Below, one piece after another: positions 56,644-64,000 of a DNA stretch of 64,000 nt. Source of the stretch: Psychrobacter sp. 4Dc (GTDB lineage Bacteria; Pseudomonadota; Gammaproteobacteria; Pseudomonadales; Moraxellaceae); contig NZ_PJAT01000040.1 in the NCBI RefSeq assembly GCF_002836715.1, forward strand, positions 1 to 64,000, read 5' to 3'. Below the pieces are notes generated by a model. That model saw nothing but the letters and a program-made list of their open reading frames with translations, searched no databases and had not been told where the DNA came from. Numbering within the stretch: position 1 is the first letter of the stretch; every line of letters begins with the position of its first letter. The translations under genes were made by a program, and so were the position numbers.

Positions 56644-57681
56644 ATGGCCCTAATATCCTTACGTCAACTTCTAGATCATGCCGCTGAACACAGCTATGGT
56701 GTTCCTGCCTTTAACGTCAATAACTTAGAGCAAATGCGTGCAATCATGATGGCTGCGGATGCTTGTGATTCACCTGTCATTGTCCAAGCCAGTGCAGGCG
56801 CACGTAACTATGCAGGGTCAGCATTTTTGCGTCATTTGATTATCGCTGCGATCGAAGAATGGCCACATATTCCAGTAGTAATGCATCAAGATCACGGTAT
56901 GTCGCCAGCTATCTGCCAACGCTCAATCCAGTTAGGTTTTTCATCAGTGATGATGGACGGCTCACTTGGTGAAGATGGCAAAACGCCAATGGACTATGAC
57001 TACAACGCTAGCGTCACGCGCGAAGTTGTCAAGATGGCTCACGCTTGCGGTGTCTCTGTAGAGGGCGAAATCGGTTGTTTAGGTAGTCTGGAAACTGGTA
57101 TGGCTGGCGAAGAAGATGGCTCTGGCGCTGAAGGTGTGCTAGATCATGAGCAACTATTGACCAGTGCTGATGAAGCTGAGCAGTTTGTAAAAGATACCAA
57201 TGTCGATGCGTTAGCGATTGCTATCGGTACTAGCCATGGTGCCTATAAGTTCACGCGTCCACCGACAGGCGATATTTTGTCGATTGAGCGTGTAAAAGAG
57301 ATTCATGCCCGTATTCCTAACACGCATCTTGTGATGCATGGCTCTTCATCAGTGCCGCAAGAATGGCTAAAAGTCATCAATGAAAACGGCGGTGATATCG
57401 GCGAAACTTATGGTGTGCCAGTTGAGCAAATCGTTGAAGCGATCAAACATGGCGTACGCAAAGTAAACATCGATACGGATTTACGTCTGGCATCCACTGG
57501 CGCTATCCGTGAATTCCTTGCAAAAAATCCAAGTGAATTTGATCCACGCAAATACTTCAAAGCGTCTATGGTAGCGATGTCAGATATCTGTACCAATCGT
57601 TTTGAAGCGTTCGGCTCTGCAGGTCAAGCACACAAAATTCGCCCAACCAGTCTTGAAGGTATGGTGAGTTTTTATCAATAA
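56644..57681 (+). CDS. fba: Fructose-bisphosphate aldolase, class II (Calvin-cycle subtype)
   Basis: This zinc aldolase cleaves or forms fructose 1,6-bisphosphate. The 345-residue enzyme opens [20 protein letters not shown] and has the metal-binding HQDHG (in [10 protein letters not shown]). [31 protein letters not shown] and [13 protein letters not shown] are further blocks. [14 protein letters not shown] near the C-terminus binds phosphate. The pattern is that of the CbbA-like subtype also used in pseudomonads for gluconeogenesis. It lies in the same neighbourhood as pgk and gpmI, though with separate terminators. Confidence 0.97.
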   Translation: MALISLRQLLDHAAEHSYGVPAFNVNNLEQMRAIMMAADACDSPVIVQASAGARNYAGSAFLRHLIIAAIEEWPHIPVVMHQDHGMSPAICQRSIQLGFSSVMMDGSLGEDGKTPMDYDYNASVTREVVKMAHACGVSVEGEIGCLGSLETGMAGEEDGSGAEGVLDHEQLLTSADEAEQFVKDTNVDALAIAIGTSHGAYKFTRPPTGDILSIERVKEIHARIPNTHLVMHGSSSVPQEWLKVINENGGDIGETYGVPVEQIVEAIKHGVRKVNIDTDLRLASTGAIREFLAKNPSEFDPRKYFKASMVAMSDICTNRFEAFGSAGQAHKIRPTSLEGMVSFYQ

Positions 57682-57758
57682 GGTTGTGCTGTAGAAAATA
57701 GTTGTTAATCATAAGATAGCAGCAGATTTTATAATATCTTACATAAGAGGTCGTAATA

Positions 57759-58379
57759 ATGATTGGATTGATTACCGGACAGGTGCAGTATTTGATGGCA
57801 CCGACGGCTTGTATCATGACGACCTCTGGTGTGGGTTATGATATCGAACTGCCATTGCCTTCATTTTGTCAGTTACAGCTTAATGAACAAGCCAGCATTT
57901 GGACACATTTCCATGTTCGTGAAGATGCACAGTTGCTCTATGGCTTTATCGATCGAAAAGAACGTGATGTCTTTCGCCAGTTAATTAAAATTAACGGGGT
58001 GGGGGCAAAAATGGCCTTGGCAATGCTGTCTGCAATGTCAGCAGCTGAGCTAAAGATGCATGTCGAGCAAGAGTCGGAAACGGCATTAACTCGTATCCCT
58101 GGCATCGGTAAAAAGACGGCGCAACGTTTATTGATTGAGCTAAAAGATAAGCTGAAGAATATCGACGTTGATAATGGTACGTTTGAATTGACACCACAGG
58201 AAACTACGATTTCTCACGAAGGTAGTATCATAGCTGAAGTGGAAGGCGCATTGATTAGCTTGGGTTACAAAGAAAAAGAAGCTCAGCTAGCGATTAAAGC
58301 TGCTAAGAGTAAAGGAGATACTTTTGCTGATACTCAAGGCTTATTAAAAGCTACTTTGCAGCAGCTATCTGGCTTTTAA
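57759..58379 (+). CDS. ruvA: Holliday junction branch-migration protein RuvA
   Basis: RuvA tetramers bind the four-way junction and load RuvB. The 206-residue protein has the OB-fold N-terminal domain (MIGLITGQVQY; WTHFHVREDAQLLYGF), tandem helix-hairpin-helix motifs (LIKINGVGAKMALAML; LTRIPGIGKKTAQRLLIELK) and the C-terminal RuvB-binding helices (EVEGALISLGYKEKEAQLAI). AGAGG precedes the ATG. A hairpin lies between it and ruvB, 163 bp downstream, so the pair may not be strictly co-transcribed. Confidence 0.96.
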   Translation: MIGLITGQVQYLMAPTACIMTTSGVGYDIELPLPSFCQLQLNEQASIWTHFHVREDAQLLYGFIDRKERDVFRQLIKINGVGAKMALAMLSAMSAAELKMHVEQESETALTRIPGIGKKTAQRLLIELKDKLKNIDVDNGTFELTPQETTISHEGSIIAEVEGALISLGYKEKEAQLAIKAAKSKGDTFADTQGLLKATLQQLSGF

Positions 58380-58432
58380 TTCATATTAATTAGCTGTCTA
58401 TCGATGACAACCACATAATGTATTAAATTAAT

Positions 58433-58459
58433 AAGCGACATTGAATGTCGCTTATTTTC
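58433..58459 (+). terminator. Candidate terminator between ruvA and ruvB
   Basis: AAGCGACATT pairs with AATGTCGCTT (58444-58453) with almost no loop, so about 8 bp would form. It is followed by ATTTTCGTTTT, an imperfect U-tract. Confidence 0.55.
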
Positions 58460-58542
58460 GTTTTAGTGCTCGCTTAATGAGGTTTTGGATGACTTATGCG
58501 CAGCGTTTGGTTATGCTATTTGTTAACTAATTTTTTAATATA

Positions 58543-59538
58543 ATGATAAATTCTATGACGCAAGATCGTTTAATTAATCCGCTAGAAGGTGCAAGTGACG
58601 CTCCTGATGCCAATATCCGACCAGCATTATTGGCTGAGTATATTGGTCAGCCGGTGGTACGTGAGCAGATGGAAGTGTTCATCGGTGCTGCTCGTGGCCG
58701 TGACGAAGCGCTAGATCACACACTTATATTTGGTCCACCGGGTCTGGGCAAGACGACCCTCGCCAATATTATCGCTCGTGAAATGGGTGGTAATTTGCGT
58801 TCTACTTCAGGGCCTGTGCTTGAGCGCCCAGGAGATTTGGCGGCCATGCTGACCAATCTAGAAGCGGGTGACGTACTGTTTATTGATGAAATTCACCGTC
58901 TAAGCTCGGTTATTGAAGAGATACTTTATCCAGCGATGGAAGATTTCCAATTAGATATTATGATTGGTGAAGGGCCTGCTGCGCGTTCTATCAAGCTTGA
59001 TTTGCCGCCGTTTACCTTGGTAGCAGCAACAACTAGAGCAGGGCTATTGACGTCACCGCTACGTGACCGTTTTGGGATTGTACAGCGACTCGAATTTTAT
59101 AATATCGCTGATCTAACGACGATTGTCAGTCGCGCAGCACGTCTAATGCGTGTACCAATGAGTGAAGATGGCGCTGTAGAGATTGCGCGCCGTGCACGCG
59201 GTACACCAAGGATTGCTAACCGCCTATTACGCCGTGTGCGTGACTATGCCGAGGTAAGAGGCGACGGTAGTATTAATGGCGCGATTGCAGGTAGCGCGCT
59301 AGATATGTTGGCAGTGGATAGACGCGGTCTTGATCATCTAGACAGACGCTATATCGAAATATTGCACGAGCGCTTTGACGGTGGTCCTGCTGGTGTTGAA
59401 GCAGTGGCAGCAGCGATGGCTGAAGACCGTGGTACGCTCGAAGATGTGATTGAGCCGTATTTGATTCAACAAGGTTATGTGCTGCGTACTGCTCGTGGCC
59501 GCGTACTGACGCAGATGGCAATCGATCAGATGTTATAG
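58543..59538 (+). CDS. ruvB: Holliday junction branch-migration ATPase RuvB
   Basis: RuvB is the hexameric AAA+ motor that drives branch migration with RuvA. The 331-residue protein shows Walker [13 protein letters not shown], Walker [12 protein letters not shown], the sensor block [20 protein letters not shown] and the C-terminal winged helix ([18 protein letters not shown]). Two in-frame ATGs (58543 and 58555, MTQDRLINP) are possible and neither has a clear ribosome site. A bidirectional terminator follows. Confidence 0.96.
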   Translation: MINSMTQDRLINPLEGASDAPDANIRPALLAEYIGQPVVREQMEVFIGAARGRDEALDHTLIFGPPGLGKTTLANIIAREMGGNLRSTSGPVLERPGDLAAMLTNLEAGDVLFIDEIHRLSSVIEEILYPAMEDFQLDIMIGEGPAARSIKLDLPPFTLVAATTRAGLLTSPLRDRFGIVQRLEFYNIADLTTIVSRAARLMRVPMSEDGAVEIARRARGTPRIANRLLRRVRDYAEVRGDGSINGAIAGSALDMLAVDRRGLDHLDRRYIEILHERFDGGPAGVEAVAAAMAEDRGTLEDVIEPYLIQQGYVLRTARGRVLTQMAIDQML

Positions 59539-59553
59539 TAATCAGTATTCAAT

Positions 59554-59597
59554 AAAAAAATGCGTCTACTTTTAATGAGAAGTAGGCGCATTTTTTT
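59554..59597. terminator. Bidirectional terminator between ruvB and ubiB
   Basis: AAAAAAATGCG-TCTACTT pairs with AAGTAGGCGCATTTTTTT, with long A- and T-runs for both converging units. Confidence 0.92.
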
Positions 59598-59656
59598 GTT
59601 TAAATCTGAAATTATGAAAATTTTCTGAACTGATTGAATAAAAATAAATCTGATTT

Positions 59657-61318
59657 CTAAGCTAAAATTCGCCAAACAACCACTAGAACAGCCAGTATAT
59701 AAAATATAGGTGATAGCCAGCCGATGACTTGCGTAGCGATAGCGATAAAAATAGCAAACCCTGCGAGTGCCAACCAATCACGACGACGGTCGTTTAGCAT
59801 GTCAGCGCGAATCTGCTGTATCTCGCGTAGTTGACTGTCCTGTCGAGAGCCCTGTGAGGCAAGGCTTTGTAGTCCTTGATCTAATAGTTTAGGAATATCA
59901 GTAGTAGACAGGAGCATTTCAGGAAGTTGTTGGCGCAGCTGTTGTAGATTACGCATAGGATCTAATTGCTCTTTAATCCAACTGCTTAGAATTGGCTTGG
60001 CAAGTGACCAAATGTCTAGATCAGGATATAAATCACGACCGAGTCCTTCCACATGGACCAAGGTTTTTAGCAAAAGCATCAGCTGCGGCGGGATACTCAT
60101 ATGATGTCTACGCGCAATGTCCAAAATCTGCATCAGTACGCCAGCGAAGTCGATATCATCGATTGATTTTTGTAGCATAGGGCCGACGGTACGTTTCATA
60201 TCACGCATCAGGGCATGCTTATCAGCGTTTGGTGGTATCCAACCTGCACGGCTAACAATATCAACTACGGCGGTGAAGTTATTGTTCATTACGGCAAGTA
60301 ACATCCGCGCCACGATGAGCTGATCATCTTTTGATAAAGTGCCCATGATGGCGCAATCAAGCCCGATATAACGTGGTTCATGACCTAAATCAACTGCTGC
60401 CATACCTGCATGTAAGGTTTGCACAGGTGGTGTCTCTACGAACACATTGCCTGGATGCATATCAGCATGAAAGAAGTTATCACGGAAGACTTGGGTGAAA
60501 AATATGGTTAGGCCTTTTTCTGCAAGCGCTGCACGGTCGTAACCTAACTGATCAAACATCTCAACTTGTGAGATAGGGACACCTTGGATACGCTCCATGA
60601 CCATCACGTTTTTGGCAGCGTCATAAACTTCAGGCACATACATCAGTGCTGAACCCAAGAAGTTATTACGCATTTGAGTAGTATTATCAGCCTCAAGTGT
60701 CAAATCAAGCTCGTTGAGCATGACTTGCCGATAGTCTTCGACAATATCGATGATATGAACGGCACGTGCTGCTTCAATACGCGCAGATGCCCAACTTGCC
60801 AATTCCCGCAGTAGCTCAAAGTCAGAAACAATCACAGTGCGAATATCGGGGCGAACCACTTTTACCACGACTTCACGCCCATCATGTAGGGCAGCCGTAT
60901 GAACTTGGGCGATAGAAGCGGCCGCTAACGGTTTGATATCGAACCGAGCAAACAAGGTTTCAATAGACTGGCCAAGACCATGTTTAGGGTGCTGAATTTG
61001 AGCGACAGCAATATCAGCGTCAAAAGGCTTAACTTTGTCCTGCAACTGAATCAATTGAGCGATAATCTCAGGCGGTACCAAGTCGCGACGTGTTGAGAGT
61101 AACTGGCCAAGTTTCAAAAACAGCGTACCCATGTCCTCAAGCGCATACTTAATCGCATTTGGTTGGTGCTTCTTGCCCCATGCTGCTGGATGCATGCGAA
61201 TCAATCGCGCCAAAGGCTGCAGCTGCGGTGCTTCTTCGATAGAAAAATGGGTATCAAGGCGATACATTGCGGCGATACGCCAAAGCTCAAGTAGACGAGC
61301 GCGGTGCGATAATAGCAT
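59657..61318 (-). CDS. ubiB: Ubiquinone biosynthesis atypical kinase/ATPase UbiB
   Basis: UbiB (ABC1/COQ8 family) is an ATPase needed for ubiquinone synthesis, acting with the membrane-side Ubi complex. The 553-residue protein has the family KxGQ motif in LFLKLGQLLSTRRDLVPPEI. Further blocks are AAASIAQVHTAALHDGREVV, VMERIQGVPISQ, FFHADMHPGNVFV and GLDCAIMGTLS. Two C-terminal membrane helices follow (LALAGFAIFIAIATQVIGWL; PIFYILAVLVVVWRIL). The ATG at 61318 is preferred; an upstream TTG at 61339 would add 7 residues. Last gene of ubiE-ubiJ-ubiB. Confidence 0.95.
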   Translation of the reverse strand: MLLSHRARLLELWRIAAMYRLDTHFSIEEAPQLQPLARLIRMHPAAWGKKHQPNAIKYALEDMGTLFLKLGQLLSTRRDLVPPEIIAQLIQLQDKVKPFDADIAVAQIQHPKHGLGQSIETLFARFDIKPLAAASIAQVHTAALHDGREVVVKVVRPDIRTVIVSDFELLRELASWASARIEAARAVHIIDIVEDYRQVMLNELDLTLEADNTTQMRNNFLGSALMYVPEVYDAAKNVMVMERIQGVPISQVEMFDQLGYDRAALAEKGLTIFFTQVFRDNFFHADMHPGNVFVETPPVQTLHAGMAAVDLGHEPRYIGLDCAIMGTLSKDDQLIVARMLLAVMNNNFTAVVDIVSRAGWIPPNADKHALMRDMKRTVGPMLQKSIDDIDFAGVLMQILDIARRHHMSIPPQLMLLLKTLVHVEGLGRDLYPDLDIWSLAKPILSSWIKEQLDPMRNLQQLRQQLPEMLLSTTDIPKLLDQGLQSLASQGSRQDSQLREIQQIRADMLNDRRRDWLALAGFAIFIAIATQVIGWLSPIFYILAVLVVVWRILA

Positions 61319-61420
61319 GGGATTAAGTACTCTAAACAAAGACGAAAATGGGGTAAGCGCTGTGCATAATCATAAATAGTGCCATCGGTAATAGCGTTCA
61401 TTTATGATTGAGGCAATCGG

Positions 61421-62125
61421 CTATTGATGAAACGAGTTATTAAGAAACTGCGCTTGCTCTTCTTTGATAGCAGCAAGTTTGGCTTCTTCACGTTCGACGT
61501 CAGCACGTAATTTTAACAATTGCTGTTTAAGATCGTTTGCTTCAGCGACCTCAATAGGGTCAGGTGTGCTATTGCCAGCCACTTCATTAGCCCAATCACT
61601 AACGTCATCAAAAGCACGTTTGGCACTATGACGCCAGCTACCTTTAAGCTGAGAGATAAGGAGATGTAACTGGCTAGCCATTGGTTTACCGATAAATGGT
61701 TCAAGCTGTCCAGCTAGGTCAGGATCAAACCCTGCAACCAGTTGTTTGAGCTGCATTAGCACCTTGTAATCGCCAGCGATTGGCAAGTTGCCTTCCGCGC
61801 CGCGCATCAGATTGAGCAATTGAGCAGCATTATCTACAGTAATGGTACAATCTGGACGACTATGACCAAAACGTGCGCGCTCCATGCTAGCTTTTTGGCG
61901 CTCATTCATCTGGCCACTTGGCTCAAATACGCTCTCCGTCGTGACTGGCTCAAAGCGTAAACGCTCATGAGTGAACAGGATGTCTAAATGAATCTCAGGC
62001 AGTCCCATATTAAGACGTAACACCTTACCTGCAAGCGGCGCTAAACCTGCTTTGGTAATCTCATCACTAGCAATGGCAATGTTAATTAGCTTTTCGGCAC
62101 TAGCTAATAGAAGGACAGTCAGCAT
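61421..62125 (-). CDS. ubiJ: Ubiquinone biosynthesis accessory factor UbiJ (SCP2 domain)
   Basis: UbiJ binds ubiquinone intermediates through an SCP2 fold and helps organise the soluble Ubi complex. The 234-residue protein shows the N-terminal SCP2-type part (MLTVLLLASAEKLINIAIAS; LRLNMGLPEIHLDILFTHE; DCTITVDNAAQLLNLMRGAE). The C-terminus is a coiled coil (LKQQLLKLRADVEREEAKLA). It lies between ubiE and ubiB, the conserved position. Sequence conservation in this family is low, so context carries weight in the call. Confidence 0.88.
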   Translation of the reverse strand: MLTVLLLASAEKLINIAIASDEITKAGLAPLAGKVLRLNMGLPEIHLDILFTHERLRFEPVTTESVFEPSGQMNERQKASMERARFGHSRPDCTITVDNAAQLLNLMRGAEGNLPIAGDYKVLMQLKQLVAGFDPDLAGQLEPFIGKPMASQLHLLISQLKGSWRHSAKRAFDDVSDWANEVAGNSTPDPIEVAEANDLKQQLLKLRADVEREEAKLAAIKEEQAQFLNNSFHQ

Positions 62126-62243
62126 AAGGCTCTCGCATCGTTAAGTGAGCGCCTTTGCATTAGCTGCATCAGCGCATAGTATGTTCGTGTTAGGTTCAAT
62201 AGGGTCTATTAAACGTAATAGTCTTGCCAATCTTACTCTATCG

Positions 62244-63347
62244 TTACGCTTTAAAGCCGCGATGGACAGCCACGATACCAGCAGTCAAGTTGTGATAATC
62301 ACAGTTTTCAAAACCAGCCTGTTGCATCATCTGCTTGAGTGTCTGCTGATCAGGATGCATACGAATTGACTCAGCTAAGTATTGATAACTTTCAGCATCA
62401 TTAGCAATCAGCTTACCCATCACTGGCAGTGCGGTAAATGAATACAAATCATAGGCTTTAGATAGTGGCTCAAAGACTGGCTTGGAGAATTCCAGAATCA
62501 ATAGACGACCACCTGGCTTTAGGACGCGATACATAGACTTTAGCGCGGCATCTTTGTCAGTAACGTTACGCAAACCAAAGCTAATAGTGACCAAATCAAA
62601 GCTTTCGTCATCAAATGGTGCTAATGTCTCAGCGTTTGCTAATACAAAGTCAACGTTATTACAACCAGCATTGATTAGGCGCTCACGGCCCACTTCTAGC
62701 ATCGCAGCATTAATATCAGATAGTACCACGTGGCCATTTCTACCGACTTCACGGCTAAATACTTTGGCTAAATCGCCTGTACCACCCGCGATATCAAGGA
62801 CATGCTGACCAGCACGCACGCCTGATAGACTAATCGCATAGCGTTTCCACAGACGATGAATACCGAATGACATCAAATCATTCATGATGTCGTATTTTTT
62901 GGCAACAGAAGTGAATACGTCAGCCACACGTGCTTGTTTTTCTGCCTTATTGACGGTCTTATAGCCAAAATGCGTCTGCTCATTACCATCTGTTTCAGGC
63001 GTGTGCGGATTATTGATGTCATCACGCTGATTGAATAGCGTTTGTTTTATGGTTTGCTCTGAAGGGTTTGTGCGAGTCGTTTTGTCGTTGTTTGGCATAG
63101 TGGTTTGTTGGCCTTGCGGCGTTCCAGTTGGTAGGTCTTGAACTTTAGTAAAGTCGCTATTGTCGTCATTAGCAACGCTATTATTCTTGCTCGGCACGAC
63201 ATTGGTTGTTTGATTACGTAATATCTGCGCGCTAATCTGTTGATTATGAGCAATACTGTCTTTTACCAGTTTGTCTTGCAAATGACCATTAGTCGTTATA
63301 GCTTGATTAGAAGGAGCGCTGCTATCTTTTGAAATATCAGTCATCAT
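62244..63347 (-). CDS. ubiE: Ubiquinone/menaquinone C-methyltransferase UbiE with long N-terminal extension
   Basis: UbiE methylates the benzoquinol ring of demethoxyubiquinol (and demethylmenaquinol where present). The catalytic part begins at [13 protein letters not shown] (125), matching the usual N-terminus, and includes [19 protein letters not shown], the SAM loop [12 protein letters not shown] and [20 protein letters not shown] with [13 protein letters not shown]. Ahead of it are about 120 polar residues rich in Asn, Gln, Thr and Ser with no recognisable domain. AGGA is correctly spaced before the ATG at 63347, so the extension seems to be translated. First gene of ubiE-ubiJ-ubiB. Confidence 0.94.
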   Translation of the reverse strand: MMTDISKDSSAPSNQAITTNGHLQDKLVKDSIAHNQQISAQILRNQTTNVVPSKNNSVANDDNSDFTKVQDLPTGTPQGQQTTMPNNDKTTRTNPSEQTIKQTLFNQRDDINNPHTPETDGNEQTHFGYKTVNKAEKQARVADVFTSVAKKYDIMNDLMSFGIHRLWKRYAISLSGVRAGQHVLDIAGGTGDLAKVFSREVGRNGHVVLSDINAAMLEVGRERLINAGCNNVDFVLANAETLAPFDDESFDLVTISFGLRNVTDKDAALKSMYRVLKPGGRLLILEFSKPVFEPLSKAYDLYSFTALPVMGKLIANDAESYQYLAESIRMHPDQQTLKQMMQQAGFENCDYHNLTAGIVAVHRGFKA

Positions 63348-63434
63348 GTTGTCCTAGAATTTATTTTTATGATTGTCTTTATCGGAGGAAGTCGTTAAAT
63401 AGTAAGCGTCAACTGGCCATTTAGCATATTGAGC

Positions 63435-64000
63435 TTATGATACACCAAACGCTACTGGCTTACTGCCATTATCCGAATCATGCACCTGATCAACGATTGA
63501 CAGTTCGCGCTTGCAGAATGGCTCGATAAAATCGCTGACGCTTTTCAGGGGCTTCATGGCCTTAAAGCCTGCATCAATAAAGTCATAAAGTGGTTGAAAG
63601 TTATGACGATAGGCTGTGCTCTTTGCTAGTGCGAAGGCTTTTTTGAGCATAAACGAATTTAGATGCTTGTCCGTGCGATAACAGACGTCTTTTAGATTAG
63701 CAATCTGAACTCGGCGCTCGGCTTCTTCATCAACAGCGCGGTAGGCGGCTAGCATATTCTCTTCGTTTACTGGCAAATCCTGAGCAAGTAGCCACTGAGC
63801 CAAATGCAAATCTAACTCAATAGCTAAAATTGCTGCTTGGATGCCCATACTACCAGCTTCTAGAGCTGATTCTTTGGCAAGACGTTCTAACTTTTTCGCT
63901 TTTGGAAGAATACGTGCCAATTGTTTGGCTAGCATCTCGAACTCATCGCCACCATATAGTTTTGTTAAAAAGTAATCTGCCATTAACTGGTTTTTTGGCT
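63435..64000 (-). CDS. FFLEELY-motif-like hypothetical protein (5' end beyond window)
   Basis: The reading frame stays open from the stop at 63435 to the right edge. An ATG at 63983 lacks a ribosome site and the codons upstream (P-K-N-Q-L) are open, so the true start probably lies outside. The visible 187 residues include DYFLTKLYGGDEF, which resembles the FFLEELYG motif of an uncharacterised Pseudomonadales family. The remainder is helical (LARILPKAKKLERLAKESAL; GIQAAILAIELDLHLAQWLL; LKKAFALAKSTAYRHNFQPL). No catalytic motif, signal peptide or membrane helix is seen. Function unknown. Confidence 0.7.
   Translation of the reverse strand, partial: PKNQLMADYFLTKLYGGDEFEMLAKQLARILPKAKKLERLAKESALEAGSMGIQAAILAIELDLHLAQWLLAQDLPVNEENMLAAYRAVDEEAERRVQIANLKDVCYRTDKHLNSFMLKKAFALAKSTAYRHNFQPLYDFIDAGFKAMKPLKSVSDFIEPFCKRELSIVDQVHDSDNGSKPVAFGVS

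Overview
The window looks like a chromosome segment of a Psychrobacter-type gammaproteobacterium (Moraxellaceae). This rests on the moderate, AT-leaning base composition, Pseudomonadales-type gene neighbourhoods (rhodanese-grxC-secB, lpxH-ppiB-glnS, trpS-scpA-scpB, ubiE-ubiJ-ubiB, pilS-pilR) and a FFLEELY-motif-like protein at the right edge. The genus is an inference from gene content; no rRNA is present to confirm it.

Layout. 1-961 is the end of an integrative element: the first 39 codons of a tyrosine integrase, a small excisionase-like gene, a divergent XRE regulator with phased operator-like repeats, and paired arm-type-like repeats. It abuts the 3' end of tRNA-Val(GAC) at 962-1038, the classic target for such integrases. 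1.3-12 kb holds a glutathionyl-hydroquinone reductase, hemB, a complete RND efflux operon (adaptor, pump, outer-membrane channel) and ispB. 12.3-20.5 kb is housekeeping: rplU-rpmA, lolA, trpS-scpA-scpB, an LpxL-type acyltransferase, rplM-rpsI and rsmD. 20.6-32 kb has mrdA (PBP2), a DUF445 membrane protein, ccmFGHI for cytochrome c maturation, adk, and rhodanese-grxC-secB. 32-42 kb has rsgA/orn, lpxH-ppiB, glnS, a Prx6-type peroxiredoxin, a GST followed by a probable MITE, a META-domain lipoprotein and ruvC. 42-51 kb has fxsA, a 6S RNA gene, gpmI, an S41 protease, and a GacA-like regulator followed by PilS and PilR. 51-64 kb has pbpG, thiE, a DksA-like protein, pgk, an Ala/Glu-rich lipoprotein, fba, ruvA, ruvB, ubiE-ubiJ-ubiB, and a FFLEELY-like gene running off the edge.

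The genes cover envelope biogenesis (PBP2, PBP7, LpxH, LpxL, LolA), quinone synthesis (IspB, UbiE, UbiJ, UbiB), the lower glycolytic/gluconeogenic route (Fba, Pgk, GpmI), recombination (RuvABC, with ruvC and ruvB away from ruvA's transcript), translation, and thiol redox chemistry. Most transcription units end in clear intrinsic terminators, many placed to serve two converging genes.

No large undescribed system is visible. The points most worth a second look are the tRNA-anchored element at the left edge, the MITE lying between a GST gene and its terminator, the stand-alone 6S RNA gene, and odd extensions on the efflux channel and UbiE.
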